From NCBI GenBank assembly GCA_938022205.1, contig CALIEB010000014.1, forward strand, positions 30,355 through 94,354: a stretch of 64,000 bases of DNA, written 5' to 3'. Made by a program: the position numbers and the translations under genes. Below the pieces are notes generated by a model. It saw only the letters and a list, made by a program, of their open reading frames with translations. It was not told the origin of the DNA and made no database searches. The stretch comes from an uncultured Anaerolineae bacterium (lineage in GTDB: Bacteria > Chloroflexota > Anaerolineae > Aggregatilineales > Phototrophicaceae). Below are positions 44,597 to 53,081 of this stretch, piece by piece (within the stretch, counting starts at the first letter, position 1; each line of letters begins with the position of its first letter).

Positions 44597-45373
44597 TCAC
44601 ACATCCCCCACAGGCGGCATAGCGTCGGTCGTCTGGGCAGGCGGTTCGCTGGGCTTATTCGCGCCGTGCAAAAAAACAAGCTGTGTGCTGCCAATGCGCA
44701 CCACATCACCCGACGCAAGGCGATGTTCGCGCACGGCGACGTTGTTCACAAACGTGCCACCGCGACTGTTAACATCAAACAGCGTGTACACGCCAAAGCG
44801 CAGGCGCAGCTGCACATGGTGCCGCGAGGTGTAGGGGTCGTCAAGGATAATGTCGTTGTCGTCGCTGCGTCCGATGTTAATCACCGATTTTTCTAGTGGA
44901 ATCATGCGTTCGCCCAACAAAAAGTAAGGCGTTTGCGCGGGCTGTGCTTTTGGGATTTGGACAGGCTTCATGCTCGTCGTACTTTGCGCTTCGTCGTCTT
45001 CGTGCGCCGCCAGCACGCGCACTTCCTCGCGCGGCAGATTGGGGTCTGCCAACCAACGCAGCGTCGGCGGTGCAGTCAAGCGATACCCCGACTGCACCGC
45101 CAGTGCGACGATATGCTCGCTCAGTGCTTGTGCCAACGCGGCATTGCCCACCATCAGCTCTTGGCGAGTAGGATGCAGCACAATGGTGTACAAGGTAGGC
45201 GCAAGCAACCGCCCGTCACCGCTCTGTGACGAGCGCACGTTTTCGGTCATGCTGCGCGCTAGCTTGACAGCAATGTCGTGAGCAGTAGCGCGACGGCTAA
45301 ACAGGTTCGTAACCGCTTTTTCAATCAGGTTTTCCAGCTGAGCTTCTATCTTGGCAATAGGGTTAACGTTCAT
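44597..45373 (-). CDS. fhaA: FhaA-like protein (DUF3662 plus FHA domain)
   Basis: Cytosolic protein of 258 residues. Residues 1-115 form the DUF3662-type domain (KIEAQLENLIEKAVTNLF at the start), followed by a linker and an FHA domain at about 155-245 with INIGRSDDNDIILDD, TSRHHVQLRLR and DVNSRGGTFVNN. In mycobacteria FhaA links phosphorylated MviN/MurJ-type targets to wall growth, and murJ is also in this window. ATG 45373 was chosen over TTG 45376. It is the first gene of a six-gene leftward run. Confidence 0.88.
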   Translation of the reverse strand: MNVNPIAKIEAQLENLIEKAVTNLFSRRATAHDIAVKLARSMTENVRSSQSGDGRLLAPTLYTIVLHPTRQELMVGNAALAQALSEHIVALAVQSGYRLTAPPTLRWLADPNLPREEVRVLAAHEDDEAQSTTSMKPVQIPKAQPAQTPYFLLGERMIPLEKSVINIGRSDDNDIILDDPYTSRHHVQLRLRFGVYTLFDVNSRGGTFVNNVAVREHRLASGDVVRIGSTQLVFLHGANKPSEPPAQTTDAMPPVGDV

Positions 45374-45412
45374 CAAGCACGTTTCTCATGTGTCTTTGGG
45401 CTGTCTGTGGCT

Positions 45413-45421
45413 AGTTTACCA
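45413..45421 (-). promoter_or_regulatory. Possible fhaA -10 element
   Basis: Minus-strand TGG-TAAACT with the hexamer at 45413-45418, 40 bases before the fhaA start. No good -35. It lies close to the ffh promoter on the other strand. Confidence 0.3.
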
Positions 45422-45445
45422 CGTTTTGCCCGTTTTTCATTAGCC

Positions 45446-45474
45446 TTGACTAGGGCTTATGTGTCTACTACAAT
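45446..45474 (+). promoter_or_regulatory. ffh promoter
   Basis: TTGACT (45446-45451) and TACAAT (45469-45474) are 17 bases apart, one of the best matches to the vegetative consensus in the window. Confidence 0.75.
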
Positions 45475-45516
45475 CGTTACCCTGATGTGCAAGTCTTTTA
45501 GGGAAAGCTAGCGTTC

Positions 45517-46860
45517 ATGTTTGAAAGCCTTTCACAGCGGTTGCAGAACGTTTTCGACAGTCTTGGCAAGGGCGGGCGCGTCACCGAACAGGACGTGAAT
45601 GCCGCGATGCGCGAGGTGCGCATGGCACTGCTTGAAGCGGATGTTGCCTTGCCGATTGTCAAGAACTTCGTCAATACCGTGCGTGAGCGTGCCATCGGCG
45701 CAGAAGTCCACAAACGCCTACGCCCAAGCGAGCAGGTCATCAAGCTCGTTCACGAGCAGCTTATCGAAACGCTCGGGGAAGCGGGGCAGCTCAACTTCAG
45801 CGGCAGCCGTCCGCATGTCATCATGATGGTCGGGCTGCAGGGGTCGGGCAAGACGACTAGTGCCGCCAAACTCGCTATGCACCTGCGCAAGCAAGGTCGC
45901 CAGCCCTTTCTTATCGCCGCCGACACCTACCGCCCCGCCGCCGTCGACCAATTGGTGACGCTGGCGAAACAAATCGGTGTCGACTATTACGAAGAAGGGG
46001 TCACGGCACGTCCTCCCGACATTGTGAAACGCGGGTTAGAGAAGGCACGCGCCAGTAACGCCAACGTCGTCATTGTCGACACAGCGGGGCGTTTGCAAAT
46101 TGACGACACCCTCATGCGCGAGTTGGAAGAGATTAAGCAGCTCACCAACCCCTGCGAAATCTTGCTCGTCGCCGACGCGATGACCGGGCAAGAAGCCGTC
46201 AACATTGCCACTGGTTTTAACGAAAGGCTGAAGATTAGCGGGCTTATCCTGACGAAGGTGGACGGTGACGCGCGCGGCGGCGCGGCACTTTCGATGCGCG
46301 CTGTGACTGGTGTGCCGATTAAATTTATCGGCGTGGGCGAAAAAATCAGTGCTGACACGCTGGAAGTCTTCCACCCACAGCGCATTGCCGACCGCATTCT
46401 TGGCATGGGTGACATGCTCTCGCTCATCGAAAAGGCGGAGTCGCTCTACGAAGAAGAAGAAGCCATCAGACTGCAAAAGAAGATGATGGAGAACGACTTC
46501 ACCTTGCAAGACTTCTTAGAGCAGCTGCGCAAAATCCGCAAAATGGGTCCCGTGAGCCAGTTGTTAGGCATGATGCCCGGCATCAGCAAACTGCAAATTC
46601 AAGGTCAGCTCAAGAGCGAAGAGGTCGAGGCGCGCATTCGCCGCGTGGAAGCCATTCTCAACTCAATGACCAAGAAAGAGCGCGAACGCCCGAAAATTCT
46701 CGATGCCAGCCGCAAAAAGCGTATTGCTAAAGGCAGTGGGGTCGAGGTACGCGATGTCAACGACGTAATCAAGCAATACCATCAGATGCAAAAGATGATG
46801 GAACAACTTCGCAAAGGCAGATTTCCCAAGCTACCCGGCTTAGATGGCTTAGGGTTCTAA
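45517..46860 (+). CDS. ffh: Signal recognition particle protein Ffh
   Basis: SRP54-type GTPase of 447 residues that delivers nascent membrane proteins to the translocon. The N domain (1-90) is followed by the G domain with GLQGSGKTTSAAKLA, DTYRPAAVDQL, VDTAGRL and TKVDGDARGGAAL, then the Met-rich M domain with GMMPGISKL. AGGGAAAG precedes ATG 45517. It heads a run ffh-rpsP-khpA-rimM, the usual order in many bacteria, but trmD and rplS, which normally follow, are replaced by dprA. Confidence 0.97.
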   Translation: MFESLSQRLQNVFDSLGKGGRVTEQDVNAAMREVRMALLEADVALPIVKNFVNTVRERAIGAEVHKRLRPSEQVIKLVHEQLIETLGEAGQLNFSGSRPHVIMMVGLQGSGKTTSAAKLAMHLRKQGRQPFLIAADTYRPAAVDQLVTLAKQIGVDYYEEGVTARPPDIVKRGLEKARASNANVVIVDTAGRLQIDDTLMRELEEIKQLTNPCEILLVADAMTGQEAVNIATGFNERLKISGLILTKVDGDARGGAALSMRAVTGVPIKFIGVGEKISADTLEVFHPQRIADRILGMGDMLSLIEKAESLYEEEEAIRLQKKMMENDFTLQDFLEQLRKIRKMGPVSQLLGMMPGISKLQIQGQLKSEEVEARIRRVEAILNSMTKKERERPKILDASRKKRIAKGSGVEVRDVNDVIKQYHQMQKMMEQLRKGRFPKLPGLDGLGF

Positions 46861-46887
46861 TATCAATCCAGAGGAGCTTCTTTACAC

Positions 46888-47274
46888 ATGGTACGCATTC
46901 GTCTTACCCGCGTTGGTTCTAAATTTCAGCCGTCCTATCGCCTCATCGTAACGGACAGCCGCAGTCCCCGTGACACCCGCGCCATCGAAGTGCTGGGTTA
47001 TTACAACCCGCGCACACGCCCTTCCACCGAAGTGGTCAACGAAGAGCGCGCGCTTTATTGGCTAAGTGTCGGCGCACAGCCCAGCGATTCCGTCGTTAAC
47101 ATCCTCACCCGTACCGGCACAATGGGACGTTTTGACCGCCTGCGCAAGGGCGAAGCCCTCGAGACACTCGTGGCAGAAGCGCAGCAAAGCGCACCTGCGC
47201 TGCCCGACCAACGCACGAACTACCCCGCGCCTGCCGCTGGGCAATCCAGAATTAAAGCCAAGAAAGCGGAGTAG
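46888..47274 (+). CDS. rpsP: 30S ribosomal protein S16
   Basis: Product of 128 residues. It begins MVRIRLTRVGSKFQPSYRL, the S16 hallmark, continues with EVLGYYNPRT and RALYWLSVGAQPSDSV, and has a longer lysine/alanine tail than the 85-residue average. AGAGGAG lies upstream of ATG 46888. Confidence 0.96.
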   Translation: MVRIRLTRVGSKFQPSYRLIVTDSRSPRDTRAIEVLGYYNPRTRPSTEVVNEERALYWLSVGAQPSDSVVNILTRTGTMGRFDRLRKGEALETLVAEAQQSAPALPDQRTNYPAPAAGQSRIKAKKAE

Positions 47275-47310
47275 TCACCTCCTTTCTGAACCAGCAAGAG
47301 GAGCAAGCGC

Positions 47311-47547
47311 ATGGTCGAAGAAGACGTGGTGCGGTTTATCGTACAGAACTTAGTCAATGACCCCGAGCAAGTGCAGCTAACGCGCCGCGATGCAGGCAAA
47401 TCAACCGTGCTTGAGCTGCGCGTCGCCAAAGAAGACATGGGGCGCGTTATCGGCAAGAACGGGCGCGTTGCCAACGCAATGCGTGACCTGCTGCGTGCCA
47501 CCACTGAACTCAAGCGCGGCAAGCGCGTCATCCTCGAAATCGAATAA
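47311..47547 (+). CDS. khpA: KH-domain RNA-binding protein KhpA
   Basis: Single KH domain of 78 residues with the RNA-gripping loop MGRVIGKNGRVANAMRDLL. KhpA (with KhpB) affects cell division and elongation in Gram-positives. It lies 36 bases after rpsP, in the standard position. AAGAGGAG precedes ATG 47311. Confidence 0.92.
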   Translation: MVEEDVVRFIVQNLVNDPEQVQLTRRDAGKSTVLELRVAKEDMGRVIGKNGRVANAMRDLLRATTELKRGKRVILEIE

Positions 47548-47555
47548 CACCTAGC

Positions 47556-47579
47556 AAAGGGGCAGCTGCTGCCCCTTTT
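47556..47579 (+). terminator. Hairpin between khpA and rimM
   Basis: A 10-bp stem (AAAGGGGCAG, 47556-47565 with 47569-47578) has a 3-base loop and only TTTT before GC. It may be a weak terminator that lowers rimM-dprA expression. Confidence 0.5.
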
Positions 47580-47600
47580 GCTCTGCGCGGACAACAGCTT

Positions 47601-48140
47601 ATGACTTCACGCACTCCCCACTACCTGATTGTCGGTGAGATTTTGCGACCGCACGGCGTGCGCGGCGAACTGCGCGTGCGGCTGTTGACCGATTTCCCCG
47701 AACGCCTCGCTGAGCTTAAGACGCTTTACGTTGGCACCGACCCCATGCAGCCAACCGCCACGCCCTATCCCGTACAAGCCGTGCGCTTGCACCAAGAGGG
47801 CTACGCGCTGCTGCTGCTCAAGGGCGTGCGCGACCGCAATCAGGCTGAGCTGCTGCGCGAACGCTACGTGATGGTGCGCGTAGAAGACGCTGTTCCGCTT
47901 GACGAAGACGAATACTACGCCTATCAGCTCATCGGACTAACGGTCGTCACACCACAAGGGCGCGCGCTCGGCACAGTGCGCGAGATTATGGAGACGGGCG
48001 CAAACGACGTGCTAGTGGTCGACAGCGAAGTCTATGGCGAGCTGCTGCTGCCGGCGCACGGCGAAACGCTGGTCGACATCGACTTTGAGCGCGGCGTGCT
48101 AACATTCGCGCCGCCTGACGGGCTGCTGCCCCCTGACTAG
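47601..48140 (+). CDS. rimM: 16S rRNA processing protein RimM
   Basis: Product of 179 residues that assists maturation of the 30S head through S19. The N-terminal domain has VGEILRPHGVRGELRVRLLTDFPER, and the PRC-barrel domain (about 100-170) starts EYYAYQLIGLTVVT and has GANDVLVV and LLPAHGE. It is 53 bases after khpA with a hairpin between, and six bases before dprA. Confidence 0.95.
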   Translation: MTSRTPHYLIVGEILRPHGVRGELRVRLLTDFPERLAELKTLYVGTDPMQPTATPYPVQAVRLHQEGYALLLLKGVRDRNQAELLRERYVMVRVEDAVPLDEDEYYAYQLIGLTVVTPQGRALGTVREIMETGANDVLVVDSEVYGELLLPAHGETLVDIDFERGVLTFAPPDGLLPPD

Positions 48141-48146
48141 CCCCCT

Positions 48147-49241
48147 ATGCATCGCGCCGCCTATTGGTTGGGGCTGCACCTTGCCGAAGGCATCGGCACG
48201 ATGCGCGCCCAACAGCTGCTCAGCCACTTTCAAGACATCAGCGTGCTTTGGGAAGCCGACACAACAGCACTACGAGCGGCAGGGCTTACGCCTGAGCTGG
48301 CGCAGCAGTTTGTCGCGTTTCGTCGCACTGTGAATTTTGACCAAGAGTTTGAGAAAATTGCTCGCGTAGGTGCGCAGCTCATCACGTGGGAAGATGACCT
48401 CTACCCCGCTCCCTTGCGCAAAATTCCCGACTACCCGTTGGTGTTGTACGTAAAAGGCACGCTTGAGACTTACGATGAGCTTGCCTTGACGATTATTGGC
48501 ACGCGCAAAGCCACACAGTACGGGCGCGATGCCGCGTTCCGTATTGCTCGCGACATTGCCAAGCACAAAGTCACGATCGTTAGCGGCTTAGCACAAGGCA
48601 TCGATACGGCAGCGCATCGCGGCGCGCTGGCGGCGCGTGGGCGCACGCTTGCCGTGCTGGGTTGTGGCATCGACCGCGTGTATCCGCCGCAAAACGACGC
48701 GCTGGCAAAGGACATCGTCGCCAGCGGCGCGCTCATCAGCGAGTTTGCCATTGGCACGCCGCCGCACGGCTACAATTTTCCGCGCCGCAATCGCCTAATG
48801 AGCGGGCTTGCGCTGGGCGTATTGGTCGCGGAAGCCCCACTTGCCAGCGGCGCGCTACTAACTGCTGACCTCGCGCTGGCACAAGGGCGTGAGGTATTTG
48901 CCATACCTGCGAACATCTTTAATCCAGTGGGCGAAGGCTGCAACCGCCTCATTCAGGACGGCGCGAAGCTCATCACCTGCGCAGACGACATCCTCAGCGA
49001 GCTGCAAGTGACCTATCAGCACATCGAAACCAAGCAGCACGTTGACAAGCTACTGCCCATGAGTACCGACGAAGAAACCCTCTATGCCCTGCTCAACGCC
49101 GAGCCGCAGCATATCGACGACTTGGTGCGTGCTAGCGGTCTGCCCACCCATGCTGTTAGCAGCGCGCTCACATTGTTGGAGCTAAAAGGGCTTGCACAAA
49201 GCACAGGCAGCATGCACTATTGCCGTTCACGTTTGAATTAG
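48147..49241 (+). CDS. dprA: DNA-processing protein DprA
   Basis: RecA-loading protein of natural transformation, 364 residues. An N-terminal helix-hairpin-helix-like part (1-70) is followed by the Rossmann fold with IIGTRKATQYGRDAAFR, SGLAQGIDTAAHRGAL, GCGIDRVYPPQN, FPRRNRLMSGLA and VGEGCNRLIQDGAK, and a winged-helix DML1-like end (about 305-364). Its presence suggests competence, but other com genes are not in the window. It lies six bases after rimM. Confidence 0.95.
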   Translation: MHRAAYWLGLHLAEGIGTMRAQQLLSHFQDISVLWEADTTALRAAGLTPELAQQFVAFRRTVNFDQEFEKIARVGAQLITWEDDLYPAPLRKIPDYPLVLYVKGTLETYDELALTIIGTRKATQYGRDAAFRIARDIAKHKVTIVSGLAQGIDTAAHRGALAARGRTLAVLGCGIDRVYPPQNDALAKDIVASGALISEFAIGTPPHGYNFPRRNRLMSGLALGVLVAEAPLASGALLTADLALAQGREVFAIPANIFNPVGEGCNRLIQDGAKLITCADDILSELQVTYQHIETKQHVDKLLPMSTDEETLYALLNAEPQHIDDLVRASGLPTHAVSSALTLLELKGLAQSTGSMHYCRSRLN

Positions 49242-49267
49242 ACACCTCATTGCAAAGGAAACCCCGC

Positions 49268-50353
49268 ATGGAACACTACTATGCGCTCATTCTCGGCGGC
49301 GGCGGCGGCACGCGCCTGTGGCCGCTCAGCCGTCAAGAAAAGCCTAAGCAGATGCTGCGCCTTATTGACAACACCACGATGTTTCAAGCGGCTGTGCGCC
49401 GCTTACAGCCGCTGTTCCCTGTAGAGCGCATTTTCGTGTCGACAGGACATCAATACGTGGCGCAAATGCGTGCCGATGCCCCAGAGCTGCCACGCGAAAA
49501 TTTCATCGTCGAGCCAAGCGGGCGCGACAGTGGACCCGCCGTCGCGCTCGCACTAGCACACATTCACCAGCGCGACCCGCAAGCGACCGTAGCCATCCTG
49601 ACCTCTGACCACTTTATCCGCAAAGAGGACACCTTCCGCGACGTGCTAGAGGCTGCCTATCACATTGCACAGGAAGGCAAAATCGTCACGCTTGGCATCA
49701 AACCCGACACGCCCGCCACCGAATTTGGCTATATCGAGCGTGGCGCAAAGCTCGGCACTGTGGCAGGCTTTAACTACCACGTCGCCGCGCGCTTCACTGA
49801 AAAGCCCGATAAGGTGCGCGCCTCGCACTTCGTCGCGTCTGGGCGTTACAGCTGGAACTCGGGCATGTTCATCTGGACAACAGCGCGCGCGCTCGGTGAG
49901 TTTGAACGCCAACAACCGGCGTGGTACGCGCTGCTGCAAACGCTGCAGGCGGCTATTGACACGCCCAACTATGAGGCTGTCCTCAACGAGATTTGGCTGC
50001 AATTCCCGAAAAAATCGCTGGACTACGCCATCATGGAAGGTGCCAGAGACATGGTTGTCATTCCTACTGACATTGGCTGGAACGACATCGGCAGCTGGGC
50101 TGCGCTGTTTGATGTGCTGGACAAAGACGGGCTTGGCAACGTCGCGCGTGGGCAGAGTGCCGACGATTGGATTGCGCTTGACACGCACGACACGTTCGTC
50201 ATGAGCGAAAAACGCATCGTCACAATTGGCGTAGAAGACCTGATCGTGGTAGAAACAAAGGACGTACTGATGATTTGTCGTAAGGAACGTTCACAGGACA
50301 TCAAAGAAGTGGTGAACTACCTGCGAGAGAACAACCAAGATGACTATCTCTAG
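49268..50353 (+). CDS. manC: Mannose-1-phosphate guanylyltransferase
   Basis: Makes GDP-mannose from mannose-1-phosphate and GTP. Product of 361 residues without the phosphomannose-isomerase domain, thus monofunctional. The pyrophosphorylase signature GGGGGTRLWPLSRQEKPKQ is followed by EPSGRDSGPAVALA, FGYIERG, FTEKPD, NSGMFIW and GWNDIGSW. The start at 49268 has AAGGA nine bases upstream. It supplies gmd/rmd, 27 kb to the left. Confidence 0.94.
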   Translation: MEHYYALILGGGGGTRLWPLSRQEKPKQMLRLIDNTTMFQAAVRRLQPLFPVERIFVSTGHQYVAQMRADAPELPRENFIVEPSGRDSGPAVALALAHIHQRDPQATVAILTSDHFIRKEDTFRDVLEAAYHIAQEGKIVTLGIKPDTPATEFGYIERGAKLGTVAGFNYHVAARFTEKPDKVRASHFVASGRYSWNSGMFIWTTARALGEFERQQPAWYALLQTLQAAIDTPNYEAVLNEIWLQFPKKSLDYAIMEGARDMVVIPTDIGWNDIGSWAALFDVLDKDGLGNVARGQSADDWIALDTHDTFVMSEKRIVTIGVEDLIVVETKDVLMICRKERSQDIKEVVNYLRENNQDDYL

Positions 50354-50404
50354 GCGCGCCAAACATCAGCAATAGACCGTTATTACCCCAAGAAAGGACA
50401 AGTT

Positions 50405-50614
50405 ATGAGCAGCGTAACGCAAGCCTACTGCGTGAAGTGCCGCGAAAAGCGCGACATCAACAACCCGCAAGCGACCTACACCAAGACAGGTAGTGCCATC
50501 ACCAAAGGCACGTGCGGCGTGTGTGGCACAACCATCACGCGCATCGGCGTAACGGAGGCGCACGCCAGCGTGCCAAAGCCACCCGTTGAGCCACGCGCTC
50601 GCAAAAACAAATAA
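50405..50614 (+). CDS. Small zinc-ribbon protein, DUF5679
   Basis: Product of 69 residues with two CxxC knuckles (Cys9/12 and Cys37/40) around a basic loop. It begins AYCVKCREKRDI and has GTCGVCGTTITRIG, the DUF5679 pattern. Function unknown; nucleic-acid binding is likely. It directly precedes topA, whose product also ends in zinc ribbons. AAGGAC lies upstream. Confidence 0.85.
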   Translation: MSSVTQAYCVKCREKRDINNPQATYTKTGSAITKGTCGVCGTTITRIGVTEAHASVPKPPVEPRARKNK

Positions 50615-50628
50615 CGGTAACCACAAAC

Positions 50629-50654
50629 GGGCGCGACTGTGCAAGGTTGCGCCC
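50629..50654 (+). other. Imperfect hairpin between DUF5679 and topA
   Basis: GGGCGCGAC (50629-50637) pairs with GTTGCGCCC (50646-50654) with one mismatch. There is no T run after it, so termination is doubtful. The 132-base spacer otherwise holds no clear promoter. Confidence 0.35.
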
Positions 50655-50746
50655 CGCTAGGCATGCTCAAGAATCGCTATGGACGAAACCCGCCTTGTGC
50701 GATACCTTTTTAAGGATTTAGTTTGAGAGACACAGAGGGACACGCC

Positions 50747-52963
50747 ATGAGCGAAGCGAAGTCATCGCCCCGCCAGAAGAAAACCACTAGCCAAAAGGCA
50801 ACCCCTTCAAAAGCGACCACCAAGAAAACAACCGCCCCAAAGACCAAAACAGAAAAGGCGGCGGCGCGCAAGAAGCCCGCCCACAAGCTGGTCATCGTCG
50901 AATCACCCGCCAAAGCGCGCACCGTAAGCAACTTTCTTGGCAAGGACTATGTGGTCATGGCATCAAAGGGGCATGTGCGTGACCTGCTCGTCACGCAGCT
51001 TTCGGTGGATGTCCAGAACGACTTTGAGCCTACCTATCGCGTCTTAAACGACAAGCGTGCCGTCGTCAACGAGCTTAAGAAAGCGGTCAAAGACGCGGAG
51101 ATGGTGTTTCTGGCTACCGACCCCGACCGCGAAGGTGAGGCGATTGCATGGCACTTAGTGGCTGCTGCCGAAATTCCTCCCGAGCGATTCAAGCGCGTCG
51201 TCTTCCACGAAATCACCAAGCCTGCCATCGAAGAAGCCTTCGCGCACCCACGCGGCATTGACGACAACCTAGTCAACGCCCAGCAAGCGCGCCGCATTCT
51301 TGACCGCCTTGTTGGCTACAACATCACAGAGTTGCTGTGGGACAAGGTGCGCAATCGGCTTTCGGCGGGGCGCGTGCAAAGCATTGCGCTGCGCATGGTG
51401 GTTGACCGCGAGCGTGAGATTGAACAGTTCACGCCCGTTGAATATTGGACGATAGATGCCGAGCTAAAGCACCCGAGTGCCAACGGCAAGAACAAAGGGC
51501 AGTTTCTGGCACGCCTCGTCAAGATTGGCGATGCCGATGCTGAGCTAGGCAGCGAAGAAGCGGTCAAGCCGCATCTCGAGGTACTTGAGCGCAGCCAGTA
51601 CATCGTTAGTGACTACAAGACAGGCACGCGCCAGCGCAAGCCTTCGCCGCCGTTTACGACCAGCACGCTTCAGCAGGAAGCCTCGCGGCGGTTAGGATTT
51701 AACGCCAGCCGCACGATGAAGACCGCACAGAGCCTCTACGAGGGCATCGAGCTGGGCAAGAACACGTTGGTCGGCTTAATCACCTACATGCGCACCGACA
51801 GCGTGAACGTGTCGCGTGTCGCGCAAGCCGAAGCGGCGGCGTACATTCACGAGCGTTTCGGCGCAGCGTTTTTGCCCCCCGAGCCACCGCAGTACAAAAC
51901 GAAGGCAAAAGGCGCGCAAGAGGCACACGAGGCTATCCGCCCCACCAGCGTACAGCGTGACCCTGCGAGCATACGCGCCTATCTTAGCACCGACCAGTAC
52001 AAGCTCTACAAGCTGATTTGGGAGCGTTTTGTCGCTAGCCAGATGGCAAACGCCATCTACGACACAGTGCGCATTGACGTGAAAGCTGGGTTAACCCCAG
52101 AGGACATGCCCTACCTGTTTCGCGCCAACGGCAGTCGCGTCAAATTCAGCGGCTTTCTCGCGCTTTACGAGGACAGCAAGGACGAGGACGCACTGAAAGA
52201 CAGCGACGAAGGGCGCGTGCTGCCGGAGCTTCGCCTAAACGATGTGCTGACGCTGCTTAAACTGCTTCCCGAGCAGCACTTCACCCAGCCGCCACCGCGT
52301 TTCACCGAAGCAACACTCGTCAAGGCGTTAGAAGAGTACGGCATCGGCAGACCTAGCACCTACGCGCCAACGGTTGCCGTCATCCAAGACCGCGACTATG
52401 TCACCAAAGTAGACAAACGCCTTGTGCCAACAGAAACCGGCAAAATAGTCAGCGAGCTGCTAGCGACCTATTTCCCTAACGAAATGGACTACCAGTTCAC
52501 GGCGCGTATGGAAGAACAGCTTGACGACATCGCCGAAGGCAGCAGCGTTTGGAAACCGATGCTGCGCGAGTTTTACACGCCGTTCGAGCAACACCTACAA
52601 GTCGCTCGCGAAACCATGCCCAAAATCAAGCAAGAGATAAGCATAGGGCGCACTTGCCCTGCTTGCCAAACGGGCAACCTCATCATTCGCTATGGTCGCT
52701 GGGGCAAGTTCATCGGCTGCAGCAACTACCCTGCCTGCAACTATACCGAGCAATATCTTGAGAAGTCGGGCATTCCCTGCCCTGTTTGCGGCAGCACACA
52801 CGGTGGCGAAGTGGTCGAACGGCGCACCCGCAGCGGCAAGCTGTTCTACGGCTGCTCGCGCTATCCGGAGTGCAATTTTTCCGCTTGGAAGCTGCCCAAG
52901 CCGGAGGAAACCGCTGCCGACGCACCTGAAGGTGTAGCAGACGCACTGCCTGACGCGGGCTAA
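50747..52963 (+). CDS. topA: DNA topoisomerase I
   Basis: Type IA topoisomerase of 738 residues that relaxes negative supercoils. A Lys/Ala/Thr-rich tail (1-48) precedes the Toprim domain with KLVIVESPAKART and ATDPDREGEAIAWHL. Catalytic Tyr347 lies in LITYMRTDSVNVS. The C-terminus has two zinc ribbons, CPACQTGN...CSNYPAC and CPVCGST...CSRYPEC. The start is ATG 50747 with GAGGGA six bases before; TTG 50723 lies before that site. Confidence 0.97.
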   Translation: MSEAKSSPRQKKTTSQKATPSKATTKKTTAPKTKTEKAAARKKPAHKLVIVESPAKARTVSNFLGKDYVVMASKGHVRDLLVTQLSVDVQNDFEPTYRVLNDKRAVVNELKKAVKDAEMVFLATDPDREGEAIAWHLVAAAEIPPERFKRVVFHEITKPAIEEAFAHPRGIDDNLVNAQQARRILDRLVGYNITELLWDKVRNRLSAGRVQSIALRMVVDREREIEQFTPVEYWTIDAELKHPSANGKNKGQFLARLVKIGDADAELGSEEAVKPHLEVLERSQYIVSDYKTGTRQRKPSPPFTTSTLQQEASRRLGFNASRTMKTAQSLYEGIELGKNTLVGLITYMRTDSVNVSRVAQAEAAAYIHERFGAAFLPPEPPQYKTKAKGAQEAHEAIRPTSVQRDPASIRAYLSTDQYKLYKLIWERFVASQMANAIYDTVRIDVKAGLTPEDMPYLFRANGSRVKFSGFLALYEDSKDEDALKDSDEGRVLPELRLNDVLTLLKLLPEQHFTQPPPRFTEATLVKALEEYGIGRPSTYAPTVAVIQDRDYVTKVDKRLVPTETGKIVSELLATYFPNEMDYQFTARMEEQLDDIAEGSSVWKPMLREFYTPFEQHLQVARETMPKIKQEISIGRTCPACQTGNLIIRYGRWGKFIGCSNYPACNYTEQYLEKSGIPCPVCGSTHGGEVVERRTRSGKLFYGCSRYPECNFSAWKLPKPEETAADAPEGVADALPDAG

Positions 52964-52987
52964 TCAACCAAAAGGGTCAAGAAAAAT

Positions 52988-53016
52988 TTGCCCAAAGGTT
53001 CATTTGGCATTATACT
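52988..53016 (+). promoter_or_regulatory. Promoter of the 53082 gene
   Basis: TTGCCC (52988-52993) and TATACT (53011-53016) are 17 bases apart. It lies 66 bases before the start codon. Confidence 0.65.
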
Positions 53017-53081
53017 CTAGTGAGATAGGTGTCTCCTGTGGGGGCGACGTTTCATCCGCTACCGAGAAAGGCAACAGGCTG

